The position numbers and the translations under genes were made by a program. A stretch of 64,000 nt of DNA from Neodontobutis hainanensis (lineage: Eukaryota; Chordata; Actinopteri; Gobiiformes; Odontobutidae), in the NCBI GenBank assembly GCA_024349245.1, contig JALDNG010000005.1, positions 19,348,501 through 19,412,500 of the forward strand. The letters are read 5' to 3'. Every line of letters starts with the position of its first letter. The first letter of the stretch is position 1. Below, in pieces: positions 36,428 through 48,312 of this stretch. Under the pieces are notes generated by a model. That model did no database searches, was not told where the DNA came from, and saw nothing but the letters and a program-made list of their open reading frames with translations.

Positions 36428-36595
36428 ACGGCGGCAGTGGGTAGAGTGGTTGTCCTTCAACCGATAGGTATGAGGTTCGATTCTCACTCACCACAGTTTA
36501 TACTGTCGTTGGGTCCTTGGGAAAGACACTTAAACCACCTTGCCTCCAGTGGCTGTAAAACTGGTAATTACTGTTGAACAATGTAAGTCGCTTTG
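36428..36595 (+). mobile_element. tRNA-derived SINE, nearly full length
   Basis: Head GGCGGCAGTGGGTAGAG lacks the AGCTCA of box A by deletion; box B GGTTCGATTCT is intact at 36474-36484. The body runs CACCACAGTTTATACTGTC, TGGGTCCTTGGGAAAGACAC, CTTGCCTCCAGTGGCTG, AACTGGTAATTACTG and AATGTAAGTCGCTTTG. The tail stops there; the further GATAAAAGCG part seen at 59652 is missing. Confidence 0.85.
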
Positions 36596-36724
36596 CACAG
36601 TACACCTTGTTATGGAGACGGGTTAGTTTAAGTGGGTCACATTTCCAACCAACATACACCGTCCCGTTGTGATTGATATAACCATCACTAGAGCGAAAGT
36701 ACCTGCACAAGCAACTCAAGCAGA

Positions 36725-36740
36725 CAAAAAAAAAAAAAAA
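36725..36740. repeat. poly-A tract
   Basis: Run of A residues in the last shq1 intron, without a recognisable retroelement attached. Confidence 0.9.
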
Positions 36741-37019
36741 CTAGGGTTCAATTCAACACATTTAACATAATAAAAGCTGCAGCAGTGAAAGTGTGCTGGG
36801 GTGCATAACAAAGGCAGCAGAATAGACATGTCATGTGAAGGAGACTTGTGTGAACGCAGAAAACCACCACATTCCTTCAATTATGGAGTCTGACAATTTT
36901 GTGGCTATTGTGCGTAAATACATTTCCAAGCCATGACTTGTTTTTGACTGAAGGACGTTTGAAAAAAAGCTGGACGGGTGACAAATGTGCGCAGCCTGTA
37001 TGGAGTCCCTATATCTATA

Positions 37020-37195
37020 TAGACATGTTTCCCCTCAGCCGTATGGTACAGGTTGGCTCAGTTTGGCAAACTTTTAGGAAGTTTCCATTGTTAAAAGGTC
37101 ACAAAGAGTCTTAAGAAACTGTACCATTTTGGTGCCTCCATGCTGTGGTTCCAACAGTGTGGAATGGTTAGGAAAAGGTGGAGCTTATATGGAGA
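37020..37195 (+). repeat. GTACC-type MITE remnant
   Basis: Reads GTATGGTACAGGTTGGCTCAG, later ACTGTACCATTTTGGTGCC and AACAGTGTGGAATGG, then AAAAGGTGGAGCTTA. Related to the 2425-2560 remnant by word order. It lies in the last shq1 intron. Ends and superfamily are not determined. Confidence 0.35.
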
Positions 37196-39012
37196 CAAAG
37201 AATTCTCACTTGGCAAATACTAGACTTAAAAGAGACAGACAAAATGACAATGTTTTTTTAAGCTTGTCATATCATATTCTAAGATGAAAGAATGCTAAAT
37301 ATTTCTCTAACTTGCTAATAGTAGTATATTTCATTAAGATCAGAAATTATGACATGAAAAAGTAATTTCCAGGAGGCTATTTACACAATGCCAAAAATAA
37401 ATTTTCAAAAAGATCTGCGTCTGCATCCGCTCAGCTGAACACAAGCAGAAGTTATGTTGAAACTCTATTCGCCACAAAAACTTTTTTTCCTCCTTTGTAG
37501 CACTACTTGCTGTGCGTCATGTAGTCCAGCAGCAAGGAGTTGTCAGGAATACCATAATTTTTACTGAGGATGTTGTCTTCATGGCTTACACAACAACAAA
37601 GCAAGTGGCCATTTAAAAGAAAATCTCCTGCAAGGCCAGATTTAAAGGTTTGCAGTTTTGAGGAGTGCAAACACATTCTGTAATCGGCCTGCCAAAACGC
37701 AACATTTTGCAATTTTCAGTAGAAATTGTGAAGTTCTAAAATCAGAGTAAAAAAGCCGGCAACTTCTCCAGAAACAATCTTCTATTGTTTATTGCAGTGC
37801 ATTTTACTCTTGCACCCCCAGCCTTTTGCACCACTACAAACAAAAATGTACAATTTTTTTATTTACTTACTGGCTATGCACCAACATTTAAAATATGTTT
37901 TTATACAATATATAATCACATAGAAACACAACTTGGAACCGTATACATAGCTGAAGTCGTGTAGAAACACAAGCCTCTTTAGAGGGTTGCCTGTACCAAA
38001 CTGTGCCATTCTAACATGACCTGTACTGTACCACTTAATAAACCATGTCTCCAACTCTATAAAATCTACGTGAAAGCTTTCTGAAGCAGTGCTATGGCAG
38101 AGGAGCCTCCTGCTGCAGAGCCACTTCAAAGCCTGCCCCGTATTCTCTTTCCCCCTGTGGTAAGTGATTATTGAGTTAGCATTGTAGAGGCACGCTTGTT
38201 TTCTCTCCCTTCCCTAGCTCTGTGGTGGGAGAAGCTCAGGCTGCGGTGAATACAAAGCTTTTTGTCCAAGAGGGATAATGTTGTACACAATCCAGTCATT
38301 ACTACACCGCTGTTGTGGCTTGCTTTAATTAAACTGAGGTGCGCTTGCTTTTTCAGGGATGGAAAACTTCTGGCAACCATCTGCACCAGACTTTAGAGGA
38401 GAATGGCGAGTCAGTGAGACAGGCTACATCTGTGTGGCATCTGTGAGCGAGGAGAGCTAATTTACAATCTGACATTTCTCTCATCAAACATGGTGTTCAA
38501 TGAAAGGGCAACTCATTCAGCGGTCCATGCTTTCCAAAACAATGGCAGATAAGATGTATAGATACGATGTCAGATATATTAATTTGGGTAATAAGAGCAG
38601 CAGATTTTCCTCAGGGCGACTCTGGGATACATCATTCACTAGCTGAGGGGGATGAAAGGCGGTGTGCGAGATGTGATCTGTCAGTGTGACTGAATACTAG
38701 AACAGGCTAGCGCACTAGATGCCACTACAATTCCAGTGATGACAAACACAGATATACTATTCATTATGTGAGCTCCAAGTTTAAGAGTACACATTCAGTT
38801 TTCTAAATAGAAGTTAGTCTATAGTAAAAGCACTAACGGTTTACACAACTGTGATCCAATTTGAATCAGAGTTTGATGGGCCAGAATATCAACATAATAT
38901 TGATTTGATTCTGTATAATTTTCTGCTAAAGTTTTCTTTACATTGGTATTGGGGCACATGATGAAATGGATAAGTCGTTTCAGACCAAAACTCTTATTTT
39001 AGATAGTGTAGA

Positions 39013-39130
39013 CCAGGGGTGGTAAATATTATTCCCCAAGGGCCACATTAGAATACGGGACTCAAAACACTTTTGTTTAGCTTTTATTTTAAGTTTAAAC
39101 TAAAACAGTGTGTAAAAAACCTGTATGTTC
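39013..39130 (+). repeat. hAT-like terminus
   Basis: CAGGGGTGGTAAATATTATT followed by CCCCAAGGGCCACATTAGA has the look of a Charlie-like hAT left end. A GAGGGCCACATCAAAAT piece at 16597 may be related. No right end identified. Confidence 0.35.
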
Positions 39131-41654
39131 AACATCACCTCCCACAGTTTTGTTAGAGTTTGAATCATCAAAGAAATCTAATTAAATTCAATTAAGTCAA
39201 TGAAGCATTGGTAATATTCAAATACAATTTTTTAAATTCTTCTGTAATTTGAATTAGAAAGAATTTGTCAATTTAAAATTTATAAAAAGTCATTAAATGT
39301 AGTAATATTACAGTAATACCTGTTAACATAAAAATATGCAAATTTGCACAATAGAAAAGTTACTCATAAATAATAAAAATAATAATTAAATTAATTTAAA
39401 TAAAAAATAAACTCAAGTTTAAATTATTTTGTAAATCCCACTTTTTTGCTGTTTTTGGCAGCTCATCTATGAACATGGTGTGCTATAGAGAAATACTTAA
39501 GATTTTGTGTGCATTCCTGTCACTGTCAAATTAAAGATAATATTGCACCATGTGAACACACAAATAATTTCATGTTAAAGAATGTTAACTATCCTACATA
39601 ATAAGGGACAAAGACAAAATCTTTGAGAGAAAGAGATAATCTTAACAGTAAAACTCTCAATCCTTGATGTATATAAAAAAATGGATGGATAAGGAGGAGA
39701 TTCTTGTCAAACCAGGGCTCAGGATATGTTGCATGGCTGTTTGCACAAAAAACTAATTTGCCACAGTTCATTGGTGGTTGGGATTGTGAATGATGGCACA
39801 GATTTTAAAGGCTGTGAAAGCCTTTAATGTCCAGTTCCAGTCCAACAACAGATTTTGCTTACCCAATCAGTTGAATGACTCTGCTAGTCTGACCAGCAGT
39901 AAATTTTAGGTTTTCTGTTCTGTGCCCTTGAAAACTTTCACTCATTTGATAACTTAAGAGATTCCAACCATTAATCAACAAAGTTGAGCATAAAAAGTTA
40001 GTTAGCAGATTAAATATGTAACAATTCTTTTTTTGAAAAGGTGTTGCCAATTGCCATGAACCTGAAGATATGATAGTGGAGTTAGCGCTACATAATTAAC
40101 AGCCTTCTGCTAAATACCACATCCTGTTGCAATTTTTTTTTTTGTTAACTAATTAATTTCTCTAAAAATATAATTTAGTTTGTATGTTGGCTTTTGTTTA
40201 ACTATAAGTAGGAGAAGTGACATTAAAATTAATAATTGCCTTTGAAGTTAAAAACTGCATAACTACAATTGCTTATAATAACTACAGTAGGCACTCCAAA
40301 CACAGAAGATGAAATTATGCAAACCGTACGGAAGCTTGTGTTTTAAGATGAGCGTGTGGCTGGAGAGGCTTCATGCTGGGAGAGAATCTGTACTACTTAT
40401 CGTTGTTAGCTGCGAGACATTGGTGTCTTTGTTCTCCCCAGCGGGACTCCTCGGATCTCCTTTGGTGCGGAGGCTAACGTCAGATAGAGCCGCTCCATTA
40501 TGCATCTCAAAGCCTTTGGGACGTGTGCTGACATTGTGATTCCAGGGATGTCCTTTCCTCTGAGCATCTGGCTCTCTCATCATATGGGTGACTGAGAGGC
40601 AGAAGAGGGAAGCTGCCAGGATGTGCTACTAACGAAACAGTAGGAATCTTTAAATAAATGCTTTGAAACTTCTGTCAGAACAGCTGGATTGAATGTTGAG
40701 TGCTGCGCTATGACACAAATTCCAGCACTGGCCACTTAACAAATCCTTATAGCCCAAAAAAAAGTATCTTCCTACAGAAATGCACTGCAAAACTCATAAC
40801 CAGACAACTTCCAAAATGTTCGAATCATCTCCGGCTTAATATCAGTTTTAGTACAATAGACTCTTTTGGTATCCTTACCTTCAGCCACTATGTGACACAA
40901 TGTTTCAGCTCAGTCAGTCCATGTCTTTTGTCTTTGTTCTGAGATTATAATATAATTGTCCAAATAGGTGTGTTTCAAATAGAAAGTTCATTAGAAACCC
41001 CTTTTATGATTACTTATTGCTGTGTGATATTCATTTTTTTTTTAATCATGTTTCGCTTTAACCTAAAAAGGTGTAGTGCTAGCATTAGGGTTTTGACATA
41101 GTCTTGTTTTTAACGGGAGGAAGCAACAAGGGTGTCGCAGAGGTAAGCCCTATTGAGACATCTTGAACATAAACGGAATATCTTAGCTTTACAAGAAATC
41201 TTTTTAGATTAATTTAGTTAGTCTACAAAGGAAAGAAAGAATACAATATTTTCTTACACGTAAAAAAATTTATAAAATTTACATTGCCCAAAAAGGGTGT
41301 AGCAGGTAAATAGCACATGCTTTGTGCACGTCCACATTATAAGCTCCAGGACACAGCATAATAAGGGACAGTAGCTTCTCTATTTGCGGTGTCCTCTTTA
41401 AGCTTAAATTGAAGGGTGACAAAGACGGGATATTGGTTAGAGATATTTTCATTAGTAAAATGGAAAAAAGCATAACGATGGCCAGCATTGCACACATAAG
41501 CAATTAAAACAGTTGCTACATAGACATTTAATAGAGGTTCTAGTAGCATTAATACTAATGGGACTAAGCAGTAGGGGTCAAAGAAAAAAAAGTGACAACT
41601 GAAAGACAAACTGAACAAGATAAATGTATGAGCAAAAGTCATAGGAAGAGCACC

Positions 41655-41812
41655 CTCTGAACCCTCGCTCAGACAGTAGAGCACAAGAAAATACAAAAAA
41701 ACGCAGGAGACCTGGTTCAAGTCTCGCACAGTTTGTTTGCCCAGTGTCGTTCCCCTCTTTCATGTCAACCTGTCTACTGTTGAATAAATGCAGAAAGGCT
41801 AAAAAAAATTGG
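41655..41812 (+). mobile_element. second tRNA-derived SINE family
   Basis: Box A-like GCTCAGACAGTAGAGC (41667-41682) and box B GGTTCAAGTCTCG (41714-41726), then CCCAGTGTCGTTCCCCTC, TCTACTGTTGAATAAATGCA and GAAAGGCTAAAAAAAATT. The tail ACTGTTGAATAAA followed by an A-rich end differs from the other SINEs in the window, so it is a different family. Confidence 0.6.
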
Positions 41813-43039
41813 AAAAATCACTGGTTTGATCTTGGGGTGTTGATAGGGGTCTGCATCATTCCACTGCTCATATGCACACATCAAGGGCTCGGTCTGGAGG
41901 TCTTGGCTGACACGTTGACCCTGTGCTTAACCTTGTTGCCCTGAGCAGTTCCCAGTTGTTTCTATTGGTTCCAGATGCTTTTCCCTGCAGGGAGAGGGGG
42001 GTGGTTGCTGTCAAAGCTGTAGAGAACTGCCCAGTGGGCATTGTCATGCACACAAAGCTGAGGATGAATGAGGCGAGAGTGTCTCCAAGAGAATGCAGGC
42101 TCCTGAGGGCTCCTTCATGCTCCAGAAATACAACTTTATTCTTGGCAGATGCCTTTGTTGTTATCATGCGGTGCTGCACATATGCTTTTCTTTCTCCTTG
42201 TCATCCAGTCCTTCAACTCTTTGTTTTTGGGGACTGCTCACTTCAGTCCTTTCATTCATAATGATTTGTCCATTCAACCGTTTGGAGTGAGTCTTCTTTA
42301 CATTTCCAAATGTCAATTTTCCTGTGTGTGCATTTCACACTTTTTAAAAGAGGAGTTGCAAATCTTCCCCTGAAAACTACAAGAAAACCCCAAATAAATC
42401 CATTTTTCCTTGCCGCTAATGACTTCATCTGGAAACATGACTCTTACACTTACCCCGGAGCACATCTCTTGTATGCTGCCGAGTTTTTTTCTTCTGTTAG
42501 AATCTAATTGACCCAATTAAATGAGGGTGTGTGAGTGGGTGGTTGTGAGTGAACCGACACTGTGAAAAGGAAGTCCTTTTGATTTAACCGAGGTACTGTA
42601 ACACAACACCAAGCTTACAGGCTTTTTGTCTGTGTAGGGTGCTGTGAATTTGCAATGGCCTCTCTCCAAGCATTTTCATAAAGACAGGGGGAGGAAGACA
42701 AAGAAAGAAAAAACAAAAGCAACCAGGTTTTTCTTTGGAGTCCTGCAGTTCTGCAGGGACTTTAACATCTGAGGGCCTTCCAACACACACACTAAAACTA
42801 ATGGACTGCAGAGGGTCCAATTGGGAGATTGCTCTCTATGAACAATTTGCAGATAATAAGGACTGGTTTGGAGCAACAATTTCTACAAAGGATGTGTTTT
42901 TTCAGTTTTCTTTTCAACACCAAAGTATCTGGTGTTTTTGTTGGGATGTGCTGGGATGTGCTTCTTTAGCTCCTTTTACATATGCACTTCACTTCTGAAT
43001 GTTCTGCCCAGTTGTTTGTGCAGACATCTTAGCATTGTG

Positions 43040-43340
43040 TCTGGCCACCCCACCCTTGGTTGTGGCTCTCAATCTGCCTGGACTACTGCAATAGAGTTCT
43101 GTATGGGTGGCCCAGGAAACCATGTCCGGACATCTGGACATGCACCAAGCCGTGGCACTACATTATACCTACCCTAATCTACCTACACTGACTCCCAGTC
43201 CAGTATATAAAATACAAAAACCCTTCAGTAAACATACAATTTCCAGTCAGTTACCCAGTCCAGGCAGCTGAGGTATTCAAGCAGAGGTCTGTTCACCAAT
43301 GACACAACAAACAAAACAACTTCACCTCTTCAATAAGACC
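43040..43340 (+). pseudogene. LINE reverse transcriptase C-terminal fragment (L2-like)
   Basis: Plus-strand translation contains LDYCNRVLYGWP and, with one stop, LH*LPVQYIKYK. Intact relatives read LDYCN..LYGLP ... LHWLPV..RI.YK. In this copy the tryptophan codon of LHWLPV is TGA. Further stops and gaps make it a decayed relic. It may belong to the same insertion as the 3' fragment beginning at 43370. Confidence 0.7.
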
Positions 43341-43369
43341 TAAAACAAATAAATCTTTTCTCATTCTTT

Positions 43370-43530
43370 TGTTCTCTATCGCTTAGTCCCGTTAGGGGTT
43401 GCGGGTGACTGGAGCCTATCCCAGCAGCTTTGGGCCTGAGGCAGGGTACACCCTGGACAATGGACAGTTAGTCGCAGGGCTGACATTTAGAGACAGTGAC
43501 AGACAACCATTCACTCACATTTATTCTCAC
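43370..43530 (+). mobile_element. LINE 3'-region repeat
   Basis: Contains GTTGCGGGTGACTGGAGCC, TATCCCAGCAGCTTTGGGCC, GAGGCAGGGTACACCCTGGA, GTCGCAGGGC and CCATTCACTCACA. This is a very frequent interspersed repeat of fish genomes. Smaller fragments occur at 11811, 22386 and 60795. Confidence 0.7.
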
Positions 43531-44273
43531 ACTCTGTGTGAAAGGGGCTAATGTCTATGGGAGACTCAAATGGAAACCCTGCACTGTGGATTAAATCACT
43601 CTGAAGTCTTTACGAGGTTGTAAATTTTAGACTGATGTCTCAGCCGTCAGACAAACTTCAGGAGTAGAAATGCTCATGGGACATGGGAGATTAAATAAAT
43701 CAAACCCATCTAAAGTTGGTGAGCATCCATTAATCGCTGTGTCCATCATGGACTGCCGATCATGTCCAACTCCTCTGCTGCGGAGGGCTGACAAGATACG
43801 CTGCCGCACCAGGGGTATAGATAACATCTCCTCTTACCGCGCAGCTTCCAGAGACGACTCACTTAGCGGATGACATATCCTGCACTGGGGAATATCTCAC
43901 GCTGAAGAAAACATAGCTTTCACGATCTGTCATCAAACCTGTCAGACAACACAAAGAGGCTGCCACACCAAGCCGCTTATTTCATAGCAGAGGTTGGCTT
44001 GTGAAAACCGCAAATCTCATGCCGGCTTGAGCTCCAAAGCTGCAACTTGAGGCATCTGTTTTTTTTTTGTCCTAATACAAGGACATTTTGAAACCAAAAG
44101 AATTTCTACTGAGCGTGAGCAAAAGACACACCTCAACAAGTAGCTCAAAAGCAGTCTTAAGTGGTTGAGGCTGCTGTACAAGTGGTTAGATTAAACTGAA
44201 TATCTTGGATATCTTAACAGCACTTGTGACCTTTCAAGAGGATAAAAACACTCAACAAAGGGATTGAGTCAAC

Positions 44274-44292
44274 CAAAAAAAAAAAAAAAAAA
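44274..44292. repeat. poly-A tract
   Basis: Run of A in the last shq1 intron, no element recognised. Confidence 0.9.
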
Positions 44293-45044
44293 CAAGACAA
44301 AAAGTAGGAAAGTAACAATTCAATCACAAGTCAGGGCTCCAGGAGCTAGGACTAATGCATTTACTGATCAATGCAGGGCCGATTTGGAGTCAGCATGTTA
44401 GGTCAGACTGACATTTAGTTGCATTTTGGAGTGGAGATATACAGCGGTGAGGAGGAGCAGAGGTGATTCAGAGCAGTGGAACGGCCAAAAGACTGATTGA
44501 GTCCTTCACCGAGCTGACAGAGCTTCAACAGTGCTGTGTGCTCCCATTGGGGCACATCTCATCTGTTATAAGGCATAGGACAAAATCTTGATATAGTCAC
44601 AAAACCAATGCTTGGTCTTTATTCAGAAGCTGCTAGTGGAGAAACACATTTACTGGCAGTGAATACTTAGCAGCTGGTGTGTCTCACATGTCTAACATGC
44701 TGGTTGTTCGAGTCATATAAAAACTTTGCGTCTGCATGCCACTTTAAAAGTATTGCCAGTACCAAATAGAACTTTTATTTTGGTGCATAAAATGAAAAAC
44801 CCAACTACCAGATCTGTGTGCTGTTGGTGAGTGTGGAGAATATATGGGCAAGTATTCTAATACTAATATAAGCTTAAATGCTTATATTAGTTAGGGCTAA
44901 CTATAGCATTGCATGCCAATTTATATATTTCTAACTACTAAGCTATGGTTGTAGGTACATTTTCCATACTTTTACAGTGCTACAATATAAAGAGAAAGAG
45001 GGAATATTTAAAGACATAATAAAAAAATCAACAATGGTTTTATT

Positions 45045-45079
45045 AAAAAAAAAAAAAAAAACATTATATATATATATTT
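45045..45079. repeat. poly-A plus short TA run
   Basis: A17 followed, two bases later, by a TA stretch and a T run. It is about 725 bp from the shq1 penultimate exon. Confidence 0.9.
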
Positions 45080-45803
45080 TTTATAAGAATGAAACCCTTA
45101 TATTGCATTGAATCGCTAGGTAGCCTGTGATTCACAGCCCTATTTGTCATCTTTAAAAACTGTAGCCTTGTCAACTTACCCTGTCCATTTAAAATCTTGA
45201 TTGCCCGAGCGTTTTAAACAGCTGCATTAGAAACCTCTCTTGGAAATATGTTTAAATCAGAACGTGAGCATGGAAGAAAAAGCAGTAAATCCCCACAGAC
45301 CTTTTATCGTGTCTGCATCTGGGCGCCGAGCCTACAACATCAGGCGCACATTTTTCAACTGGGCTTTTTCCAGACAAGCACACCACTTGGCTGAACCCTG
45401 GCCAAGAGTAAAACAGAGCTCATTACTGAGTAATGCGCTCGCAGGCTCGCAGTTGAAATGTGTAAGTAATTGTAAAATATGAACTCGAGGTGAACAGAGC
45501 CATCCAAAGTATATCATGGGAGAAAGAAAGTACACATTTCACATATTTGGCTTAAGGTTGTAATTCCCCCAACTTGAGATATGAGGAGTACCAGTGCTCA
45601 TGTGGAGTCACTGATGGTACTTTTGACACATGATACATGGTCAGTGCAGACTACACCGTTTACTGGCTGCGTAAATCACCTGGCTGCTGTGCCAAATGAT
45701 CCGTCTAATCCTCCCCTTTAAGGCCCAGATGCCTCACCCAGGTAATTGTGAGAAGATGAGGCTTGTTGAACTGTGCGCATTGTGTATGTGTGCATAAACT
45801 CAC

Positions 45804-45924
45804 TTGACCCTCTGGATCCAGATGCAGTAGTCCGTGATGTACAGTTCGTTCAGTATGTAGGCTGGATCGTTCCCTCTGAAGACTCGGTGGATATCAAGCA
45901 GACATTTGAGGACGCAGCCTTTTC
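45804..45924 (-). CDS. shq1: shq1 exon, penultimate: SHQ1-specific domain
   Basis: A 121-bp internal exon with 2 leading bases (GA), 39 codons and 2 trailing bases (AA). Acceptor ATGCCCAG, donor GTGAGT. The protein reads KGCVLKCLLDIHRVF then NDPAYILNELYITDYC and WIQRV. Human SHQ1 has the near-identical LLDIHKIF, NDPAYILNDLYISDYC and WIQKA at this place, so identity is high and the frame intact. It continues the helical SHQ1-specific domain that binds dyskerin. A plus-strand ORF of 80 codons overlaps the exon, but it is only the antisense shadow. The Tc1 element in the adjoining intron begins about 350 bp upstream of the acceptor and does not touch the splice signals. Confidence 0.95.
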
Positions 45925-46608
45925 CTGGGCATGGGAGCACAGCGTGGCAGGCAAATGGAAAAACAGTGTTATTTGCAGCGCAGTATTAAGGATGACAATG
46001 TACTCCAGCTGCTGACAGACACAGCATGGATCTAAAGGCTTGAGCTCATTGTTCCATACATAAAAGCCAAGGTAGAGGATCAGAGGAAAATCCCAGTGAG
46101 CCGCACAGTAATTTGATCCATACCCTTTTTGAAGAGTCGCTGGTTTAAATGCAAGTCCTCTGAGAGAACAAGACCAAAAGCAACTTTAACATGTCTGACC
46201 AGAGTTTATGTCAGAATCCAGCAACAAAAACAACACTGCCTGGTTGTGGGAGATTTTCCATTCATTCACATACAGTTGTGCTCATAAGTTTACATACCCT
46301 GGTGGAATTTGTAATTGTTTTGCCATCTGTTAGAAAATAAGAATGAGAACACAAAAACTTTTCTTTTACCTATAGTTAGTAGTTGGGTGAAGCCATTTAT
46401 TGTCAAACAATTGTGTTTACTCTTTTTAAAATTATAATGACAGAAACCACCCAAATGACCCTGATCCGAAGTTTACATACTCCAGTTCTTAATACTGTGT
46501 ATTGCCACCTCTAACATCAATGACAGCTTGAAGTCTTTTGTGGTAGTTGTGGATGAGGATTTTTAAAACTTCAGATGGTAAAGCTACCCATTCTTTTTGG
46601 CAAAAAGC

Positions 46609-46809
46609 CTACAATTCCTGTAAATTCTTGGTCTGTCTTGCATTAACTGCACATTTGAGATCTCCACAGAGTGGCTCAATGATATTGAGGTCAGGAGACT
46701 GAGATGGCCAGTCCAGAACCTTCACTTTATGCTGCTGTAGCCTATGACAGGTCGACTTGGCCTTGTGCTTTGGATTGTTGTCACGTTGGAACGTCCCAGT
46801 ATGTCGCAT
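46609..46809 (-). pseudogene. Tc1 transposase C-terminal remnant
   Basis: Minus-strand ORF with RDNNPKHKAK, which corresponds to the DNDPKHT box holding the second catalytic aspartate, and WPSQSPDLNIIEPLCGDLK, which corresponds to the box with the catalytic glutamate (the glutamate is kept; LNPIE has become LNIIE). The DNA-binding domains and the first aspartate are deleted, so the enzyme cannot be functional. Confidence 0.85.
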
Positions 46810-47205
46810 GCGCAGCTATCGGTCTGATGAGTGCAATTTTTTCTCCAGTATATTCTGATCAAATACTGCATTCATCTTTTCCTGTGCCTTTGTGGCTCAC
46901 ACATCTCCAAAACATCAGTGATGCACCTCATTGTTTCACAGCATTGGATGAAAGTTGCAAAGGTCTGTCAGGAGCCCATAAACTCACTGACCTCTTATAC
47001 ACACACAATGATTAGCAACCCGATCACAGGAGAGGATGGTTACCTTTAGTAGCCATTCCGTTTGTGTTAAACTTGTGTGCATTTTATCAGGCCAAAATCA
47101 CCAGGGTCACTTTTGATCAGGGTCATTTGGTAGTTTCTGTTGACATTTGACTTGTTATGATTTAAAACGAGTTAACACAATTGTATGACAGTTAATGGCT
47201 TTACC

Positions 47206-47999
47206 CAGAGGTCGCATTAACCAAATATTTTCCATCATTGACATATTTTTTTTTACGAGGGATGAAAAAATTTGAATGCCATCCGTCATTTTGACGAATT
47301 ATTCTGAGGGGGATCTATTGTAATTCCTACTCCTGACCAGTTGGTCAGCAATTACCTGGAATTGTGTTGTCTTTGTCACACTGTATTTAGTTGCAAAAAG
47401 GTCACGGCAGCTTAGTGTGAGTAGTTTTTTCAAAGCAACAAATAGTTCTGAAATTGTTAATAAAAGTGAAAAAAAAGAGTACATAATGCATTGGAGGATG
47501 AAGAAGGTCAACCGAGAAACACTGAGCAGTCACCGACAGCTGTTACGGGACAATCAAGCAGCAAAAAGGAGGTGAAGAAAAGGGAGTATCGTGTTCAGAA
47601 GAAACAGGAGTTTACGTGGCTGAGGTTGGAAGGAGGAAAATGTTCTGCAACATTTGTAGAAAAGCTAACACAAGTAACGGACTTGTCGGGGGGGCACAAC
47701 AACAGCAACTGAATTAAATTCAGTTCATTTTTGTCAGAATCATATTGTGTAATACACGGCATTCTGTAGAGTTCAAGCGCAAAATATCCTTCCTCTTTTT
47801 GTGTAACGTAATCAGTTGTTCTTAAATAAAACAAATAATCTGTCCTCTATGCTTGTCTTGAATTTTTTTGAAAATGTGAGTAAAACGTATTATTAAAGTA
47901 TGAAAATTAAAAATGACAGGTAATACTAGACGAGGACGGAAATTTTCCAACTCCGTCCGCAAAAATTATGGAGAGTGAGAAAGTCTAGTGCGACCTCTG
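47206..47999 (+). mobile_element. hAT transposon nested in the Tc1 element
   Basis: TIRs CAGAGGTCGCATTA (47206 on) and its near-inverse ending GCGACCTCTG at 47999. The target is an 8-bp duplication, GCTTTACC before (47198-47205) and GCTTCACC after (48000-48007). The Tc1 left arm supplies the unbroken original, GGTGAAGCCA, so the empty site can be read from the sequence itself. The 794-bp body carries an eroded N-terminal transposase portion. Confidence 0.9.
47491..47712 (+). pseudogene. hAT transposase N-terminal zinc-finger remnant
   Basis: ORF with SSKKEVKKREYRVQ, KKQEFTWLRLEGG, KCSATFVEKLTQVTDLSGG and HNNSN. In intact relatives the cysteine-containing TTF-type finger follows the WLRFEGG-type motif; here several finger cysteines are gone and the remaining domain is absent. 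Same family as the copy at 18934-19194. Confidence 0.6.
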
Positions 48000-48242
48000 G
48001 CTTCACCCAAACACCAACTATGAGTGAAAGAAAAGTTTTTGTGTTATCATTCATATTCTCTGAAGAAAAAATAATCACAAATTCAGCCAGGGCATGTAAA
48101 GTTATTGGCACAACTGTACATATGTGCATAGACAAGTTCATGTGAGTGAGTAGTTCAAGTACCCTTACTTGAACTTTTTATAGCACATATATTGCTTTTT
48201 AAGTGTCAAATGTTTTAGTTGAAGCAGTGGAAACAATCATAA

Positions 48243-48267
48243 AATAATAATAACCATAATAATAACC

Positions 48268-48311
<44 letters not shown>
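48243..48311. repeat. AAT microsatellite
   Basis: AAT/ATA tandem repeat, about 69 bp, with two ACC interruptions in its left part and a pure right part of more than 35 bp. Confidence 0.95.

Positions 48312-48312
<1 letters not shown>

Larger units (their letters stand above)
31886..45803 (-). other. last shq1 intron, 13.9 kb, repeat-rich
   Basis: Bounded by the donor GTGAGT (45803 downwards) and the acceptor TTTACAG before 31885. No further exon is needed between these ends, since the flanking codons join in phase. Candidate noncoding conserved stretches by composition: 33300-33480, 38080-38450, 40300-40590 and 43840-44050. SINEs, MITEs, LINE fragments and microsatellites are listed separately. 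No independent gene recognised. Confidence 0.75.
46273..48116 (-). mobile_element. Tc1-like transposon of IR/DR type, interrupted by a hAT
   Basis: Outer termini CAGTTGTGCTCATAAGTTTA (46273 on) and the inverse ending ...TTGGCACAACTG at 48116, each bordered by TA (46271-46272 and 48117-48118). The arms are about 200 bp; the left arm holds two direct repeats, around CATAAGTTTACATACC and GAAGTTTACATACTCC, the arrangement found in Sleeping Beauty-type Tc1 elements. The total of 1844 bp includes a 794-bp nested hAT plus its duplicated 8 bp. The coding region is internally deleted. The element is dead. Confidence 0.9.

Noticed and set aside
46609..46809. Functional Tc1 transposase
   Set aside because: Lacks the DNA-binding domain and the first catalytic aspartate; frame is a remnant only.
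48243..48311. CRISPR-like regular repeat
   Set aside because: It is an AAT microsatellite without spacers in a eukaryotic intron.
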